A stretch of DNA of 64,000 nt from Deinococcus malanensis (GTDB lineage Bacteria > Deinococcota > Deinococci > Deinococcales > Deinococcaceae): contig NZ_BMPP01000001.1 of the NCBI RefSeq assembly GCF_014647655.1, positions 160,943 through 224,942 on the forward strand, read 5' to 3'. Below the pieces are notes generated by a model. That model ran no database searches. It had not been told where the DNA came from and saw only the letters and a list, made by a program, of their open reading frames with translations. Shown here piece after piece: positions 30,977-41,321 of the stretch (position 1 is the stretch's first letter; each line of letters opens with the position of its first letter). Position numbers and translations under genes: made by a program.

Positions 30977-31996
30977 ATGAGCACTTCGTCGCCCCTGCTG
31001 TCCCTGCTGCTGGCTCTGCCCGGCAGCTACGCCGGCCCCACCCGCCCGGAAGAGGCCCCCCACGCTGTAGTCGGGGTAGGCGAGGGCACACTGGCCGCCC
31101 ACCTGACCCAGGGTTTTGCGCCGCAGGTCCTGGCGCGCAGTGGTACCCAGCTGGTGCTGAGTAGCCCTGACGCCCAGGCCGCGGCCACCGATTACGGCGA
31201 CTTGGCCGAGGTGGCCGGCGCGAGCACACGCCGCGTCAGCACCGGGGGGGCGCCAGGCGAAATTGACGTGCTGGTGCCTGGCGGCCCGCTCTCCACCTAC
31301 CATTTCGCCCAGTATGTCGCGCACGCCACCGGCCACGGGGATCAGGCGCAGGCGGCCGACAGCCTGATGACCGATCTTGCCGCCCGCTGCGCGCCCCATA
31401 TTGAAGAGGGCAACCCCGCCCGTGACCTTGCCTGGAGTCTGTGGGGGCGTATGCCGCTGCTGCTCGCGGCGCCGGATGCCGATGCGCTGCCGCATGCCTG
31501 GCAGGCCCTGCTGGCCCGCGTGGGCAAAACCCTGGCGATTCCGGTTCTGGGTGACCCTCTGCCGGTGGTCAGCAGTGCCTTCGAAGCGCAGCATGAGAAG
31601 GGCGACGCCAAGGTCGCGGTGCTCCTGGGTGATCCCGACCCCGCCCTGCTCCTGACACGTGAAATCCTGGAAACCCGCGTCGATGAAGTGATTCATGTGG
31701 CTTACCTGGAAGGAGCCGCCAGCAGCTATGCCGCTCAACTGGCCTTGTGGTACTTCGGGGCGTGGGTCGCCGCCTACCTGGCAGAGCGCTACAACACTGA
31801 CCCCGCAGACCCGGCGGTCCTGGGGCTGGCACAGGCGGTTCTGAGCGGCGAGGACAGTGACCGGCTGAACTTCAACGCGGGCCGGGATGACCTGCGCCGC
31901 ACCGACGTGGTCGGTGGCTGGCAGGATGACGGGGAAGACGCGGAGCTTGAAGAAGTTTTCGATGCCAGCGATGACGATGACCTTGATGACCGCTGA
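30977..31996 (+). CDS. Bifunctional phosphoglucose/phosphomannose isomerase-like SIS protein
   Basis: 339 residues. LPGSYAGP near the start, a SIS-like fold (HAVVGVGEGTLAAHL), and a C-terminal PGI_C-type region (NPARDLAWSLWGRMPLLLAA, then DPALLLTREI and SSYAAQLALWYFGAWVAAYLAERYNTDP) match bifunctional PGI/PMI proteins of archaea and some bacteria. It may interconvert glucose-6-P, mannose-6-P and fructose-6-P. The tail is strongly acidic (ASDDDDLDD). The SIS sugar-phosphate loop is weakly conserved, so activity is uncertain. TACCCT ends 6 bases before ATG 30977. Confidence 0.72.
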   Translation: MSTSSPLLSLLLALPGSYAGPTRPEEAPHAVVGVGEGTLAAHLTQGFAPQVLARSGTQLVLSSPDAQAAATDYGDLAEVAGASTRRVSTGGAPGEIDVLVPGGPLSTYHFAQYVAHATGHGDQAQAADSLMTDLAARCAPHIEEGNPARDLAWSLWGRMPLLLAAPDADALPHAWQALLARVGKTLAIPVLGDPLPVVSSAFEAQHEKGDAKVAVLLGDPDPALLLTREILETRVDEVIHVAYLEGAASSYAAQLALWYFGAWVAAYLAERYNTDPADPAVLGLAQAVLSGEDSDRLNFNAGRDDLRRTDVVGGWQDDGEDAELEEVFDASDDDDLDDR

Positions 31997-32272
31997 AAGG
32001 CAGGCTGGCAAGCTGGGCTCTGTCTGAAAACCTGCAGCAGAACGGTGTCGGGATACGACCAGGAAAGACGCTGCCTGCAGAAGAGCCTGCTGGCAGGTCT
32101 GAGAACTCTCACGGGCAAATATGCACCGGCACTGGCTGTGCAACCGAAGAGCGTTCGTAACCGTCATTCACGCCCATGAGCTGTGATTCGTCTCTGGTGA
32201 CAGTGTAGTTTTCTGCTGGTGTCGCCATTCCTGAAGATTGGTTCTGGGTCCGGTGGTGTCGTAAGAGTGTGC

Positions 32273-34414
32273 TCAGGCAGACACAGTTTCCGGCTGTACT
32301 GAGTTTTCAACACCCAATAACGCTGCTTCGGGGACCGGCAGGCCCAGCATGGCATACACACTGGCAGTCCAGCCGGCATCATCGAGCGTGCGGTGGTGGT
32401 GGGCCCATTGCCAGTTGCGGTAGGCGTCGGCAGCCCACTGCATCTGAGCAGAGTCCGTGCCCGTCAGAGGGGTCACCTGAGGGGGAGACAGATGGTGGCG
32501 GGTCAGGCTGCCCTCCAGTTCGGCCAGGGTCTTGGGTCCGAAGGCAAAGGCCACCCTGCCTGCGTCCAACCAGCGCCGCAGGTCCGCCTCAGACGGCAGG
32601 GCATACAGAATCAGCTCGCCACCAGGGTGGGCCTCGCCCGGCTGAACCAGGGTCAGCCCAGGCACGTTGTCGCGCAGATAGGCCGCAACCGCGCCGTCTG
32701 CAAAAGCACTGGCCCCAGCACGCAGATGCTCCATTGCCGCCTTAGGGTTCAGGCGTGCCAGATGCGGTCCTGGAATGTCCGCTCCTTCCAGTTGCAGGGC
32801 CTGAGGCGAGCGCAGAGCCTGCCCGTGATATTCCAGCCGTGTCTGACCTCGCCACTCGCTGGCCGTCAGGTGCGTGGCCAGGTCACGCTCGCCGGAAGTG
32901 GCGTCCCGTTCTCCGTACTTGATCCCCCGCAATGGCCCCACCTTGAACTGCAGGCTGTCGCCCCGTTTGCCCACCAGCCGGGTTTCGGCCAGGACGTCTC
33001 GGACATGCCACAGAGGGGGAGTGTGACCCTGGCCGAACGGCTCGAAGGCCGCTGCTTCGGTCAGCAGGTCCAGCGTCGCGCCCAGCGTCGGCAGGGGGGC
33101 GTCCAGCCGGACCTGTGGGCGGGGCACCGGAAACTGCCGGGCGAAGGTATGAATCCGGTTCTGAAAGGCGTCGACGTGCTCTTCATGGATTGAGAACCCC
33201 GCCGCGCCAGGGTGTCCCCCAAACCGTTTGAGCAGATCCGCACTGTAGCGCAGGCCCTCCACCGCGCTGATTCCAGGCGTGCTGCGCACGGAGCCCTTGC
33301 CCTGGGCAATGATGAACACTGGTTTGTGATACGTCTCGAGCAGTTTGCTGGCCACGATGCCCATCACCCCGGCGTGCCACTCCGGGTGCGTGACGACCAG
33401 GGCCGGATGCGACGGGTCCGCGATGGCCAGGGCCTGGTCGAACATCACATCCTGCAGCTTGCGGCGTTCCAGATTCCGGATTTCCAGGTATTCCGCCAGG
33501 CGCCGCGCGTCATGGGTGCTGCCGGTCGTCAGCAGGTCCAGTGCCACATCGGCCTCTCCCATTCGTCCCGCCGCGTTGATTCGGGGCGCCAGGATAAACG
33601 CCACATCACGGGCAGTCGGGCGCGCGACACGTCCAGCATCCAGCAACGCGCGTAAGCCCGGCTGGTCCGTGCTGGCCATCGCCTGCAGTCCAGCGCGGAC
33701 CAGCGCCCTGTTCTCGCCAATCAGAGGGGCAACGTCTGCCACCGTTCCCAGGGTCGCCAGGGCGCTCAGTTCCTGTGGAGCGGGAAGCTCAAGCACCTGA
33801 TGAATGGCCCACAACAGGTGATAGGCCACGCCGGCGCCCGTCAGATTGTGCAGATCCGGCTGGTAATTATCCGTGAGGTGCGGGTGGACCACCAGAGCAG
33901 TGGGAAAGTCCGGGCCGGGTGCATGGTGGTCCGTGACCATCACGTCCACGCCCCTTGCCACGAGCTCCCGCACCTCCTCCAGGTTCGTCACACCGCAGTC
34001 CACGGTGACCAGCACATCGCAGGAGGCAGCGTGTTCTTCGATCTTGTCGGGGTGCAGTCCATACCCTTCGTTCAGACGGTGCGGAATAAAGCCATGAACG
34101 TCTGCCCCCAGCGCCCTCAGTCCCAGAACCAGAACCGCTGTCGCGGTGACTCCATCCGCGTCATAGTCGCCGTGGATCCGGATGCGTTTGCATGCCTTGA
34201 TCGCCTGAACCAGGCGCCCGGCAGCCTCGCGCAGGGCTGGGTTGGGCGTCAGGACAAGTGGGGGGTCCAGCAGTGCAGGCGTCAGACCACGCCCGTAGAG
34301 CACCTGCGCCAGCGGGGGAGAAACGCCCCAGGTGCGCATGGTCTCCAGCAGTGCCTCACGACTGGCCGGTCGGGCAAGCAGCCACTGTGTCTTTGTAAGA
34401 TCACCGCGACTCAC
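32273..34414 (-). CDS. recJ: Single-stranded-DNA exonuclease RecJ
   Basis: 713 residues. DHH-family motifs: HGDYDADGVTATAVL near 80, VTVDCGV near 136, VTDHH near 160, and a DHHA1 domain (GHPGAAGFSI) followed by an OB-fold and a C-terminal extension. RecJ degrades single-stranded DNA 5' to 3' and provides end resection in RecF-pathway recombination, which carries extra weight in Deinococcus, which lacks RecBC. The protein is longer than the E. coli one (577), as known for Deinococcus. GTG 34414 overlaps the stop of the preceding LapA-like gene (GTGA). Confidence 0.95.
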   Translation of the reverse strand: MSRGDLTKTQWLLARPASREALLETMRTWGVSPPLAQVLYGRGLTPALLDPPLVLTPNPALREAAGRLVQAIKACKRIRIHGDYDADGVTATAVLVLGLRALGADVHGFIPHRLNEGYGLHPDKIEEHAASCDVLVTVDCGVTNLEEVRELVARGVDVMVTDHHAPGPDFPTALVVHPHLTDNYQPDLHNLTGAGVAYHLLWAIHQVLELPAPQELSALATLGTVADVAPLIGENRALVRAGLQAMASTDQPGLRALLDAGRVARPTARDVAFILAPRINAAGRMGEADVALDLLTTGSTHDARRLAEYLEIRNLERRKLQDVMFDQALAIADPSHPALVVTHPEWHAGVMGIVASKLLETYHKPVFIIAQGKGSVRSTPGISAVEGLRYSADLLKRFGGHPGAAGFSIHEEHVDAFQNRIHTFARQFPVPRPQVRLDAPLPTLGATLDLLTEAAAFEPFGQGHTPPLWHVRDVLAETRLVGKRGDSLQFKVGPLRGIKYGERDATSGERDLATHLTASEWRGQTRLEYHGQALRSPQALQLEGADIPGPHLARLNPKAAMEHLRAGASAFADGAVAAYLRDNVPGLTLVQPGEAHPGGELILYALPSEADLRRWLDAGRVAFAFGPKTLAELEGSLTRHHLSPPQVTPLTGTDSAQMQWAADAYRNWQWAHHHRTLDDAGWTASVYAMLGLPVPEAALLGVENSVQPETVSA

Positions 34415-34758
34415 GGACTTCCCTCCTGATTCTGGCGAAGCAGTGCAGGTGGAGCACCCACAGCCCCCAGCCGGGCCTGCAGGGTGTCGGCCAGGCGCCG
34501 TTCAAGCTCCTGGCGCAGTCGCCTTTCGTGCTGGCGGCGCTGGCGTTCGCGCCACCAGATGGGCAGGACCAGAAATGCGGTATACACCCCGCCCAGCAGC
34601 AGAAAGCCCCCGACTGCAATTCCCAGGCTGAGGGACAGCTCGGCACGGCCTCCCGGGAGGGGCAAGCGGACCAGGGCTGGATTTTCCAACGACACCAACA
34701 GGACGTAGGCCGTCAGGCCCAGCAGCAGCAGTACCTGAATAAAGGATAGGAGCCGCAT
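34411..34758 (-). CDS. LapA-domain (DUF1049) membrane protein
   Basis: 115 residues. Two membrane helices (about 4-24 and 42-66) joined by the short NPALVRLPLPGG loop, then a basic, coiled-coil-prone tail (RQRRQHERRLRQELERRLAD). This is the LapA layout, seen next to lipopolysaccharide assembly genes in enterics, but Deinococcus lacks typical LPS, so the role is open. TAGACT ends 6 bases before ATG 34758. It is coupled to recJ by a 4-base overlap. Confidence 0.8.
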   Translation of the reverse strand: MRLLSFIQVLLLLGLTAYVLLVSLENPALVRLPLPGGRAELSLSLGIAVGGFLLLGGVYTAFLVLPIWWRERQRRQHERRLRQELERRLADTLQARLGAVGAPPALLRQNQEGSP

Positions 34759-34786
34759 CAAGTCAGTCTACGCCTTCGCCCGCAGC

Positions 34787-34817
34787 AAAAAACGAAGAAA
34801 GGCCCCATCAAGGGGCC
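34787..34817 (-). terminator. Terminator after the SLH-domain gene
   Basis: GGCCCC/GGGGCC stem (34801-34817), then TTTCTTCGTTTTTT on the minus strand. Confidence 0.8.
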
Positions 34818-34834
34818 CTCCAGTACGACAGGGT

Positions 34835-36040
34835 TTAGAAGAAGAACTTCAGGCCGACCTTGCCAGCGACATTGAAGCCGTTACGGGCGGTGTTCGCCAG
34901 ACCGGTGCCGGTGCCGTTGTTGGTCATGTAGTAGCGGCCATTGCCTTCCACATAAGCAGCGATGCTGTCAGTGATGTTGAAGTCCACACCAGCCAGCACG
35001 TTCACGTAGGTATCGGTGGCGTTACCAGCAAAGCCGGTAACGGTGCCGTTGGCGTTTCGGGTACGGCCAGTGCTGCTGCTGAGACCCAGACCAGCGCCCA
35101 CGTAAGGAGTGATGGCACTGCCGGTTTCCAGGTGGTAAGTGGCGGTGACATCGGCATTGAACCCGTTCTTGCCAGGAGCGTATTCGGCCGCAACGCGCGC
35201 GCCTACGGGACCCAGGATGTTCTTGCTGCCGATCATGGCGCCGGCCGCTACGCAGTAGCTGGTGGTCCGGCCAGAAGAGGCATTCCCCTGGTAGCAGGGA
35301 ATGTCAGTGCTGGTACCTGCAGCGCCCACGCTGATACCAGCGTACAGATTGCTGCGAACAGGCTCGTTGACTACGGGCTCACCGATGACCACAGTGGTCG
35401 TCTGGGCAGGTGCGGGAGGGGGCGTTACCACGGTGGCGCTGGTGCCGGCGGGGCCAGCAGGACCGGCGGGGCCAGCAGGACCAGCGGGGCCAGCAGGACC
35501 AGCAGGACCAGCGGGGCCAGCAGGAATGTTGCGGATAGCAGCTTCCAGCGCGTCGATGCGGGCGTTCAGGGCGGCGACATCAGCTCCACCGGTGCCCATG
35601 GCGTTGATGCGTTCTTCCAGGGCCGTAATACGGGCCTGCTGCTCAGCGTTCAGACGCTCGAGGTCGGTTACGCGGTTGGCAATGGCAGCCAGTTCAGTGC
35701 TGACTTCTGCCATGCCGCGGGCAACGACGGTCATGTCGGTCTGGCTCAGCCCACAGTTGCTGAGCGTGCCGGTCTGCAGCAGACGGTAGAAGATCAGGGC
35801 AGCCTGATAACGGGTCAGGTTTTCGTTGCCGCGGAAAGTGCCATCCGGGAAGCCCTGGATCAGGCCACACTGCACAATACGGTCAACAGCGTCTTTCGCC
35901 CAGTGCCCGGCGGGCACGTCATTGAGGGTCACCTGGGTCGCAGTGGCGGCCGTGGTCGTGGTGGTGGTCGTGGTGGTCTGTGCGCCAGCGGCGCCGATAA
36001 TCAGAGCGACGGTGGATGCGAACATCATGGACTTGCGCAT
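34835..36040 (-). CDS. SLH-domain envelope protein with collagen-like repeat and beta-barrel-like C-terminus
   Basis: 401 residues. Signal peptide to about 20, a threonine run, one SLH domain (about 38-90: DVPAGHWAKDAVDRIVQCGLIQGFPDGTFRGNENLTRYQAALI), a heptad-like coiled coil (about 105-170), eight or so GPA triplets, a short Pro/Thr linker, then about 170 residues of alternating beta-strand pattern with a terminal aromatic (KFFF), like an OmpA/Omp_b-brl barrel. SLH domains in Deinococcus tether the outer layer to peptidoglycan (as in SlpA), so I infer a trimeric outer-membrane anchor. Shine-Dalgarno AAGGAG precedes ATG 36040. The SLH-coiled-coil order is shared with SlpA, but this is much smaller. 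Confidence 0.82.
   Translation of the reverse strand: MRKSMMFASTVALIIGAAGAQTTTTTTTTTAATATQVTLNDVPAGHWAKDAVDRIVQCGLIQGFPDGTFRGNENLTRYQAALIFYRLLQTGTLSNCGLSQTDMTVVARGMAEVSTELAAIANRVTDLERLNAEQQARITALEERINAMGTGGADVAALNARIDALEAAIRNIPAGPAGPAGPAGPAGPAGPAGPAGPAGTSATVVTPPPAPAQTTTVVIGEPVVNEPVRSNLYAGISVGAAGTSTDIPCYQGNASSGRTTSYCVAAGAMIGSKNILGPVGARVAAEYAPGKNGFNADVTATYHLETGSAITPYVGAGLGLSSSTGRTRNANGTVTGFAGNATDTYVNVLAGVDFNITDSIAAYVEGNGRYYMTNNGTGTGLANTARNGFNVAGKVGLKFFF
35446..35525. repeat. 9-bp tandem repeat encoding the collagen-like GPA tract
   Basis: Nine near-identical 9-base units encode repeated Gly-Pro-Ala triplets in the SLH-domain protein. Slippage here would change the tether length in whole triplets without breaking the frame. 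Confidence 0.85.
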
Positions 36041-36620
36041 GGTTTCTCCTTTGAAGCGGCACGGGTGGTTTGTAACTGCCTTCCCGTTTTCCTACAGCCA
36101 ACGTAGGCAGGCTCAGTGAGGGTCTTGTGAATTGTGATGCCAAGACATATTTATTTTTGGATGAGGATTCGCAATCCTGCTTGAAAGAACCTCTAAATGG
36201 ATATCTTATGAGAAAGACCGCTTTTGGATGTGGGGATTTGGTGCTGTCAGGAAAGTATCTTTCAGCGTAATTATGTGAAACACCAGGAAGGGTTTATGTT
36301 TCTTCCTCATGAGTGAGAACTCATGAATATGATCTTCGGACTTGCCGCAGTTGAGCATCAGGTTCGGGCTTCCCGGGTTTCCTGGCACACTCTCATCATC
36401 AGTCCATCTGAGATGAGGCATTTGGCAGCGTGGTGATTGATGGACTAGCGACCTCCTGACTGTGTGTTCTGGTCTCATCTCAGGCAGAGGATGTGACTCG
36501 CCTTGCGCTACGCGCACTGCGAAGCCCTCCTACACCGGACAGCCGTCAATGACAGGCCTAAGCGCTGTTTGCGTATGCTTCCAGATATGGGACGCGAAAA
36601 AGACGTGTCAGGATGAGGCC
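36041..36620. other. AT-richer intergenic region between the SLH-domain gene and the crotonase gene
   Basis: 580 bases without a supported gene. It is visibly less GC-rich than the surroundings around 36.13-36.33 kb. An 8-bp perfect inverted repeat (36307-36314 with 36319-36326, 4-base loop) is present. It must hold both divergent promoters; TATGCT near 36570 may serve the crotonase. Open frames here show no domain. Confidence 0.5.
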
Positions 36621-37418
36621 ATGACATATCTCGATGAACATGAATTCGAAACCATCCAGATTGACCAGCACGGTCCGCTGGCGGTCCTGTCGGTCAACCG
36701 GCCCAAAGCGCTCAACGCCCTGAGTGCACAGACATTCGGTGAAATCAGCGAAGCCATCGACCTGATTATGGACAATGCCGAAATCGGTGCGCTGATCGTC
36801 ACTGGTGCCGGAGACAAGGCATTCGTTGCTGGGGCTGACATAACGGAACTCGCCGCTCTGGACGGTGTCTACGCCGGCCGTGAAGCCTCACTGGCGGGTC
36901 AGGACGTGATGCATCAGCTGAGCAGCCTACCCATTCCGGTCATTGCCGCGATCAATGGGTACGCACTTGGTGGCGGGCTCGAACTTGCATTGGCCTGTGA
37001 CATCCGCGTCGCGTCGGCTGGAGCACGCCTGGGCCTGCCTGAAGTGACGCTGGGGCTGTTGCCAGGTTACGGCGGCACGCAGCGGCTCTCTCGCCTGATC
37101 GGGGTCGGCCGGGCACTGGACCTGATGCTGACTGCGCGTCAGGTGGGCGCTGAGGAGGCATTGCAACTGGGTCTGGTGAATTACGTGGCGGACAATGCCC
37201 TGAGCAAAGCCCGCGAAATTGCCGAGACCATGCTGCGCCACGGACCCATCGCCCTGTCTCTGGTCAAGGAAGCTGTGCGCCGGGGCATGGACGCCTCGCT
37301 GGAAGGCGGGCTGGAAGTCGAGGCAGATCTGTTTGGTATGGCCATGTCCACGCAGGATTTCAAGGAGGGGACCGCCGCCTTCCTGGGCAAGCGCCGCCCG
37401 GAGTTCAAGGGTGAGTGA
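36621..37418 (+). CDS. Enoyl-CoA hydratase/crotonase family protein
   Basis: 265 residues. The oxyanion-hole segments KAFVAGADITEL and YALGGGLELALACDIRV are intact, and the catalytic-glutamate region GLPEVTLGLLPGYGGTQRL resembles short-chain enoyl-CoA hydratases (PaaF/Crt). It hydrates trans-2-enoyl-CoA in fatty-acid breakdown or related routes. ATG 36621 has GATGAGG 2-8 bases upstream; the longer open frame upstream has no homology. Overlaps the HD-domain gene by 8 bases. Confidence 0.92.
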   Translation: MTYLDEHEFETIQIDQHGPLAVLSVNRPKALNALSAQTFGEISEAIDLIMDNAEIGALIVTGAGDKAFVAGADITELAALDGVYAGREASLAGQDVMHQLSSLPIPVIAAINGYALGGGLELALACDIRVASAGARLGLPEVTLGLLPGYGGTQRLSRLIGVGRALDLMLTARQVGAEEALQLGLVNYVADNALSKAREIAETMLRHGPIALSLVKEAVRRGMDASLEGGLEVEADLFGMAMSTQDFKEGTAAFLGKRRPEFKGE

Positions 37419-38487
37419 CGAAGAGCGCATACCGCTCGAAGGTGGGCAGAAGTTCCGCCTCAGCGTCGAGGACGGAAATGTCAGCGACGTCGGACTCCAG
37501 GCTGATGCGGCAGCTCCGGAGCCCGAGGGCGCACAGCGCGTGGTGGAGTACGCCACACCACGCGCCAAGCTGATTGAGGAAGCGAGTCAGGCCATTCGCA
37601 CCGATCTCAGGGCATATCCGCGCGCGATGGCGGCTTTCGCCGCCCTGCACAATGATCCTGAGGCGCTGGCCCACTGGGACATGGCCAACTACATCACCAT
37701 GCGCAAGCTGGGCTACAACGACCACGGCCGCGTTCATGCCTTCATCACCGGCGCGGCCAGTCTGGCCATTACGGAATTGCTGCTTGAGGGAGGCGTTAAA
37801 CCTGATCTGATGGATTCAGGGATTGGCGACGCCGATGACGTTCATCTGGTCGTCATCCTGGGCACCATGCTGCACGACATCGGGAATCAGGTTCACCGGG
37901 TGGCCCACGAGGAGCATGGGGTCCGGCTGGCCCTTCCGATCATCGACCGGATCATGGCGCCGCTCTATCCGGATCCTTTCAAGCGCACCAAAGTGCGCTC
38001 GTTCATTCTGAGCTGTATCAACTGCCACGACCTGAACCCGGTGCCTCTGACCATCGAGGGCGGCATCACGGCGGTGGCTGACGGCACGGACATCACCAAG
38101 GGTCGTGGACGTAAGGCCTTCTCGCTGGGCAGCGTCGATATTCACAGCATCAGCGCTCTGGCTGTCGATGAGGTCGTGATCGAGCGTGGGCAGAGCAAGC
38201 CAGTGCTGATCAACGTGACCATGAACAACTCAGGTGGGATTTTTCAGGTGGAGGAGATCCTGGCGCCGAAAGTCATCCGCACGCCCCTGCGCCGGTTTGT
38301 CGAACTGCGGGCCAGCATGCGCGAAGCGGGCGAAGAGCAGATTCTGTCTCGGGTACGCCTGGAAGGGGACGCCTTTGTGATGGATCTGGATGGGGGCGGA
38401 CAGGTGGCTGTGGAGGTCAAGGACAGCCAGAAACAGAGTCAGGAAGCCATTATTGAAAACCTGGGTATCGGGAACGACAGCCGCTGA
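37411..38487 (+). CDS. HD-domain metal-dependent phosphohydrolase
   Basis: 358 residues. The HD signature is ILGTMLHDIGNQVHR near 150, with an upstream histidine in DHGRVHAFITG and a further one in CINCHDLNP. The HD hydrolase part spans about 60-260 and is followed by a beta-rich C-terminal domain with no clear family. HD enzymes cleave phosphate esters of nucleotides or signals such as (p)ppGpp or cyclic dinucleotides; the substrate here is unknown. GTG 37411 overlaps the crotonase stop by 8 bases. Confidence 0.8.
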   Translation: MSDEERIPLEGGQKFRLSVEDGNVSDVGLQADAAAPEPEGAQRVVEYATPRAKLIEEASQAIRTDLRAYPRAMAAFAALHNDPEALAHWDMANYITMRKLGYNDHGRVHAFITGAASLAITELLLEGGVKPDLMDSGIGDADDVHLVVILGTMLHDIGNQVHRVAHEEHGVRLALPIIDRIMAPLYPDPFKRTKVRSFILSCINCHDLNPVPLTIEGGITAVADGTDITKGRGRKAFSLGSVDIHSISALAVDEVVIERGQSKPVLINVTMNNSGGIFQVEEILAPKVIRTPLRRFVELRASMREAGEEQILSRVRLEGDAFVMDLDGGGQVAVEVKDSQKQSQEAIIENLGIGNDSR

Positions 38488-38903
38488 GTGGAGGGCCGGC
38501 AGGTGTGCCCGGATGGCACATGCTGAACGGTTTGTCGGGCGTCACTTCGCCCTGAGTCAGGCATCCTGTCAATCCGGGAGCGCTTCGTTGTGCCGGAGAA
38601 TGGTGCAGCACCGACCTGCCACCTGACAAACCACTGGTGTTGATCTTGTGACTCCAAGACGCTGTGGCAGCCGTGGTCTTATCACGCTGTTGCCGGGCTT
38701 TCAAAGCGTCTACATACATGGACTCTAAGCGGCGGCAGCACCCGGAGCGGGGCCCCCGCAACCCGGGAGCCCGCGACGAGTCCCCTGAGTGCCTGCCGAA
38801 TCGGGGTTCGATCTATCCTGATGACAGGAATACCCGTAATTGTGCCGGAATCTGCCTCACATGAAGAGCAATTGCTTGAGGCGAAGACTATACTTGACTG
38901 TCT
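38488..38903. other. Intergenic region before greA, no gene recognised
   Basis: 416 bases. The short frames have no domain and poor codon pattern. TATACT at 38889-38894 lies 9 bases before the greA ATG and is the likely promoter. Nothing else stands out. Confidence 0.4.
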
Positions 38904-39374
38904 ATGACCAAGCCCCGCCCCACCATGACCCAACGCGGTTACGACAAGCTGAAAGAGACGCTGGACCATCTTAAGACCACCCGCCGCGAACAGATCAGCG
39001 AGTACATGGGCCAGGCCATCGCCGACGGGGACCTGCGGGAAAGTGCAGCTTATGACGAAGCGCGTATGCAGCAGAGTGAGAACGAGGCGCGCATCGCAGA
39101 AATCGAGTACCAGCTCGAGCACGCACAGATCATTGCCGAAGATGCCGGCGGGGGCGCGGGCCTTGGTGCCAGGATCAGGGTGAAGGATGACAAAGGCAAG
39201 GAGCATCAGTTTGAACTGGTGGGTACCTATGAGGTCGACATCCTGAAAGGAAAGATCAGTGACGCCAGCCCCATCGGCAAGGCGCTGGCCGGGAAGCACG
39301 CGGGTGAAAGTGTGAGTGTGCAGTTGCCGAAAGGAACATCTCGCTTCGAGATTCTGGCCGTCGAATACGACTGA
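38904..39374 (+). CDS. greA: Transcription elongation factor GreA
   Basis: 156 residues. N-terminal coiled coil (3-77) with the acidic tip AIADGDLRESAAYDEAR that reaches into the RNA polymerase channel, then the FKBP-like GreA C-terminal domain (GKISDASPIGKALAGKHAGESVSVQLP). It rescues backtracked polymerase by stimulating transcript cleavage. The tip keeps the Asp and Glu of GreA rather than the acidic cluster of Gfh1. Leaderless-type start with TATACT 9 bases upstream. Confidence 0.93.
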   Translation: MTKPRPTMTQRGYDKLKETLDHLKTTRREQISEYMGQAIADGDLRESAAYDEARMQQSENEARIAEIEYQLEHAQIIAEDAGGGAGLGARIRVKDDKGKEHQFELVGTYEVDILKGKISDASPIGKALAGKHAGESVSVQLPKGTSRFEILAVEYD

Positions 39375-39395
39375 GCGTCAGTGAGGACCAGTGGG

Positions 39396-39425
39396 GTGAC
39401 GGACAATTCCGTCGCTCCTTTTTTT
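39396..39425 (+). terminator. Terminator after greA
   Basis: GTGACGGA/TCCGTCGC stem (one G-T pair) with CAAT loop, then TCCTTTTTTT. Confidence 0.85.
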
Positions 39426-39722
39426 GCACAGAATTCACAGACGCGGCAGAAGTTCCTAGATCTGGTGCCGCCTGACGGCATAAGAAAAGTTGGGGGCAGA
39501 GGACCAATCTGAAAACTGGCCATCCCTGAGCCAGTTCCATCAGGATGAGACACCATCTGGTGGAACAACATCGCATTGCTAGGAGGCGGTACTCATGTCA
39601 GTTGTTCAGCCATCCTGCACATCAGGGGCTCTCATGCCAGTCAGGCGCGCCCAGATGCGTGGAGCAGTCCCCACCGGGGGCTCTGTGCTTTCTGAGACGT
39701 GCCCTGAGCCTCTGGAACTCTC
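39426..39722. other. Intergenic region between greA and the metal permease, no firm gene
   Basis: About 300 bases between convergent genes. A 72-codon frame from 39595 has GGAGG upstream, but its second half is antisense to the permease 3' end and it has no recognisable domain, so I do not call it. Confidence 0.4.
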
Positions 39723-40532
<810 letters not shown>

Positions 40533-40534
40533 GT

Positions 40535-41257
40535 TCAGGCTTCCGCGTGGGTATGGCCCAGGTGACTGGTGCTGAAGGTGGCCTCGATGTTGGCCGGAGT
40601 GTAGACCTGCTCCGGCGAGCCGTCGGCAATGATGCGGCGGTTGATCAGGAGCAGGTGATCGCACCAGCGCCGGGCCTGCTCCAGGTCGTGGGTCACCATG
40701 ACCACTGCACGGCCCTTGGCCGCCTGCGCTTTCAACAGGGCCATCAGCTGTTCCTGGGTGGCACTGTCCACTCCGGTCAGCGGCTCGTCCAGCAGCAGCA
40801 GGTGCCCCTGGCGCGCCAGCATACGGGCCAGCAGCACGCGCTGACGCTGACCTCCGGACAACGCCCCGATATGCCGGTGGCGCAGTTCATAGACGCCCGT
40901 TTCCTTCAGGGCGTCCTCGACCAGCTGGCGGTCCCGTTTCGAAGGCCAGCGCAGCCAGCCCAGCCGTCCGGTGCGGCCCATCATGGCGACGTCCCACACC
41001 GTGACCGGAAAACCCCAGTCCAGCGTCTGCTGCTGCGGCACATAGGAAATGCACTGACGGGCGGAATGGCCCTCGTCAAAGGTCACCCGGCCATCTGTGT
41101 CAGGCAGCAGGCCCACCAGGGTTTTGAGAAGGGTACTTTTACCAGCTCCGTTAGGCCCGATGATGGCACTGAAGGACCCTGCCTCGAAGCGTACCGTCGC
41201 GTCCTGTAGCGCGACGTGCGTTCCGTAGCGGACGGTGAGGTTCTGCACGCCAAGCAC
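40535..41257 (-). CDS. Metal ABC transporter ATP-binding protein (ZnuC/MntA family)
   Basis: 240 residues. Walker [10 protein letters not shown], signature [15 protein letters not shown], Walker [13 protein letters not shown] and switch histidine [10 protein letters not shown]. The segment [19 protein letters not shown] is typical of metal-type ATPases of this family. GTG 41257 lies 6 bases after TATGCT; the long open frame upstream has no ABC homology. Forms an ATPase-permease pair with the next gene. Confidence 0.92.
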   Translation of the reverse strand: MLGVQNLTVRYGTHVALQDATVRFEAGSFSAIIGPNGAGKSTLLKTLVGLLPDTDGRVTFDEGHSARQCISYVPQQQTLDWGFPVTVWDVAMMGRTGRLGWLRWPSKRDRQLVEDALKETGVYELRHRHIGALSGGQRQRVLLARMLARQGHLLLLDEPLTGVDSATQEQLMALLKAQAAKGRAVVMVTHDLEQARRWCDHLLLINRRIIADGSPEQVYTPANIEATFSTSHLGHTHAEA

Positions 41258-41281
41258 CCAGGGAGCATACCCGCCACGAGG

Positions 41282-41303
41282 TGATAATGCGAGTGCGGAA
41301 TCA
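41282..41303. promoter_or_regulatory. Weak Fur-family-like site upstream of the metal ABC genes
   Basis: TGATAATGC and GCGGAATCA form an imperfect 22-bp palindrome (6 of 9 paired positions), 12 bases upstream of the presumed -10 TATGCT. It shares TGATAATG with the stronger site before the COG0523 gene. Confidence 0.3.
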
Positions 41304-41321
41304 AAATTTTCGGGACCCAAA

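Noticed and set aside
35132..36106. Long open frame opposite the SLH-domain gene
   Set aside because: Shadow of a high-GC coding region; its Gly/Arg-rich product mirrors the repeat of the true gene.
36206..36517. 103-residue minus-strand frame in the AT-richer spacer
   Set aside because: Low-quality composition (many Met, His, Pro), no domain, no ribosome site or promoter hexamer at a suitable position.
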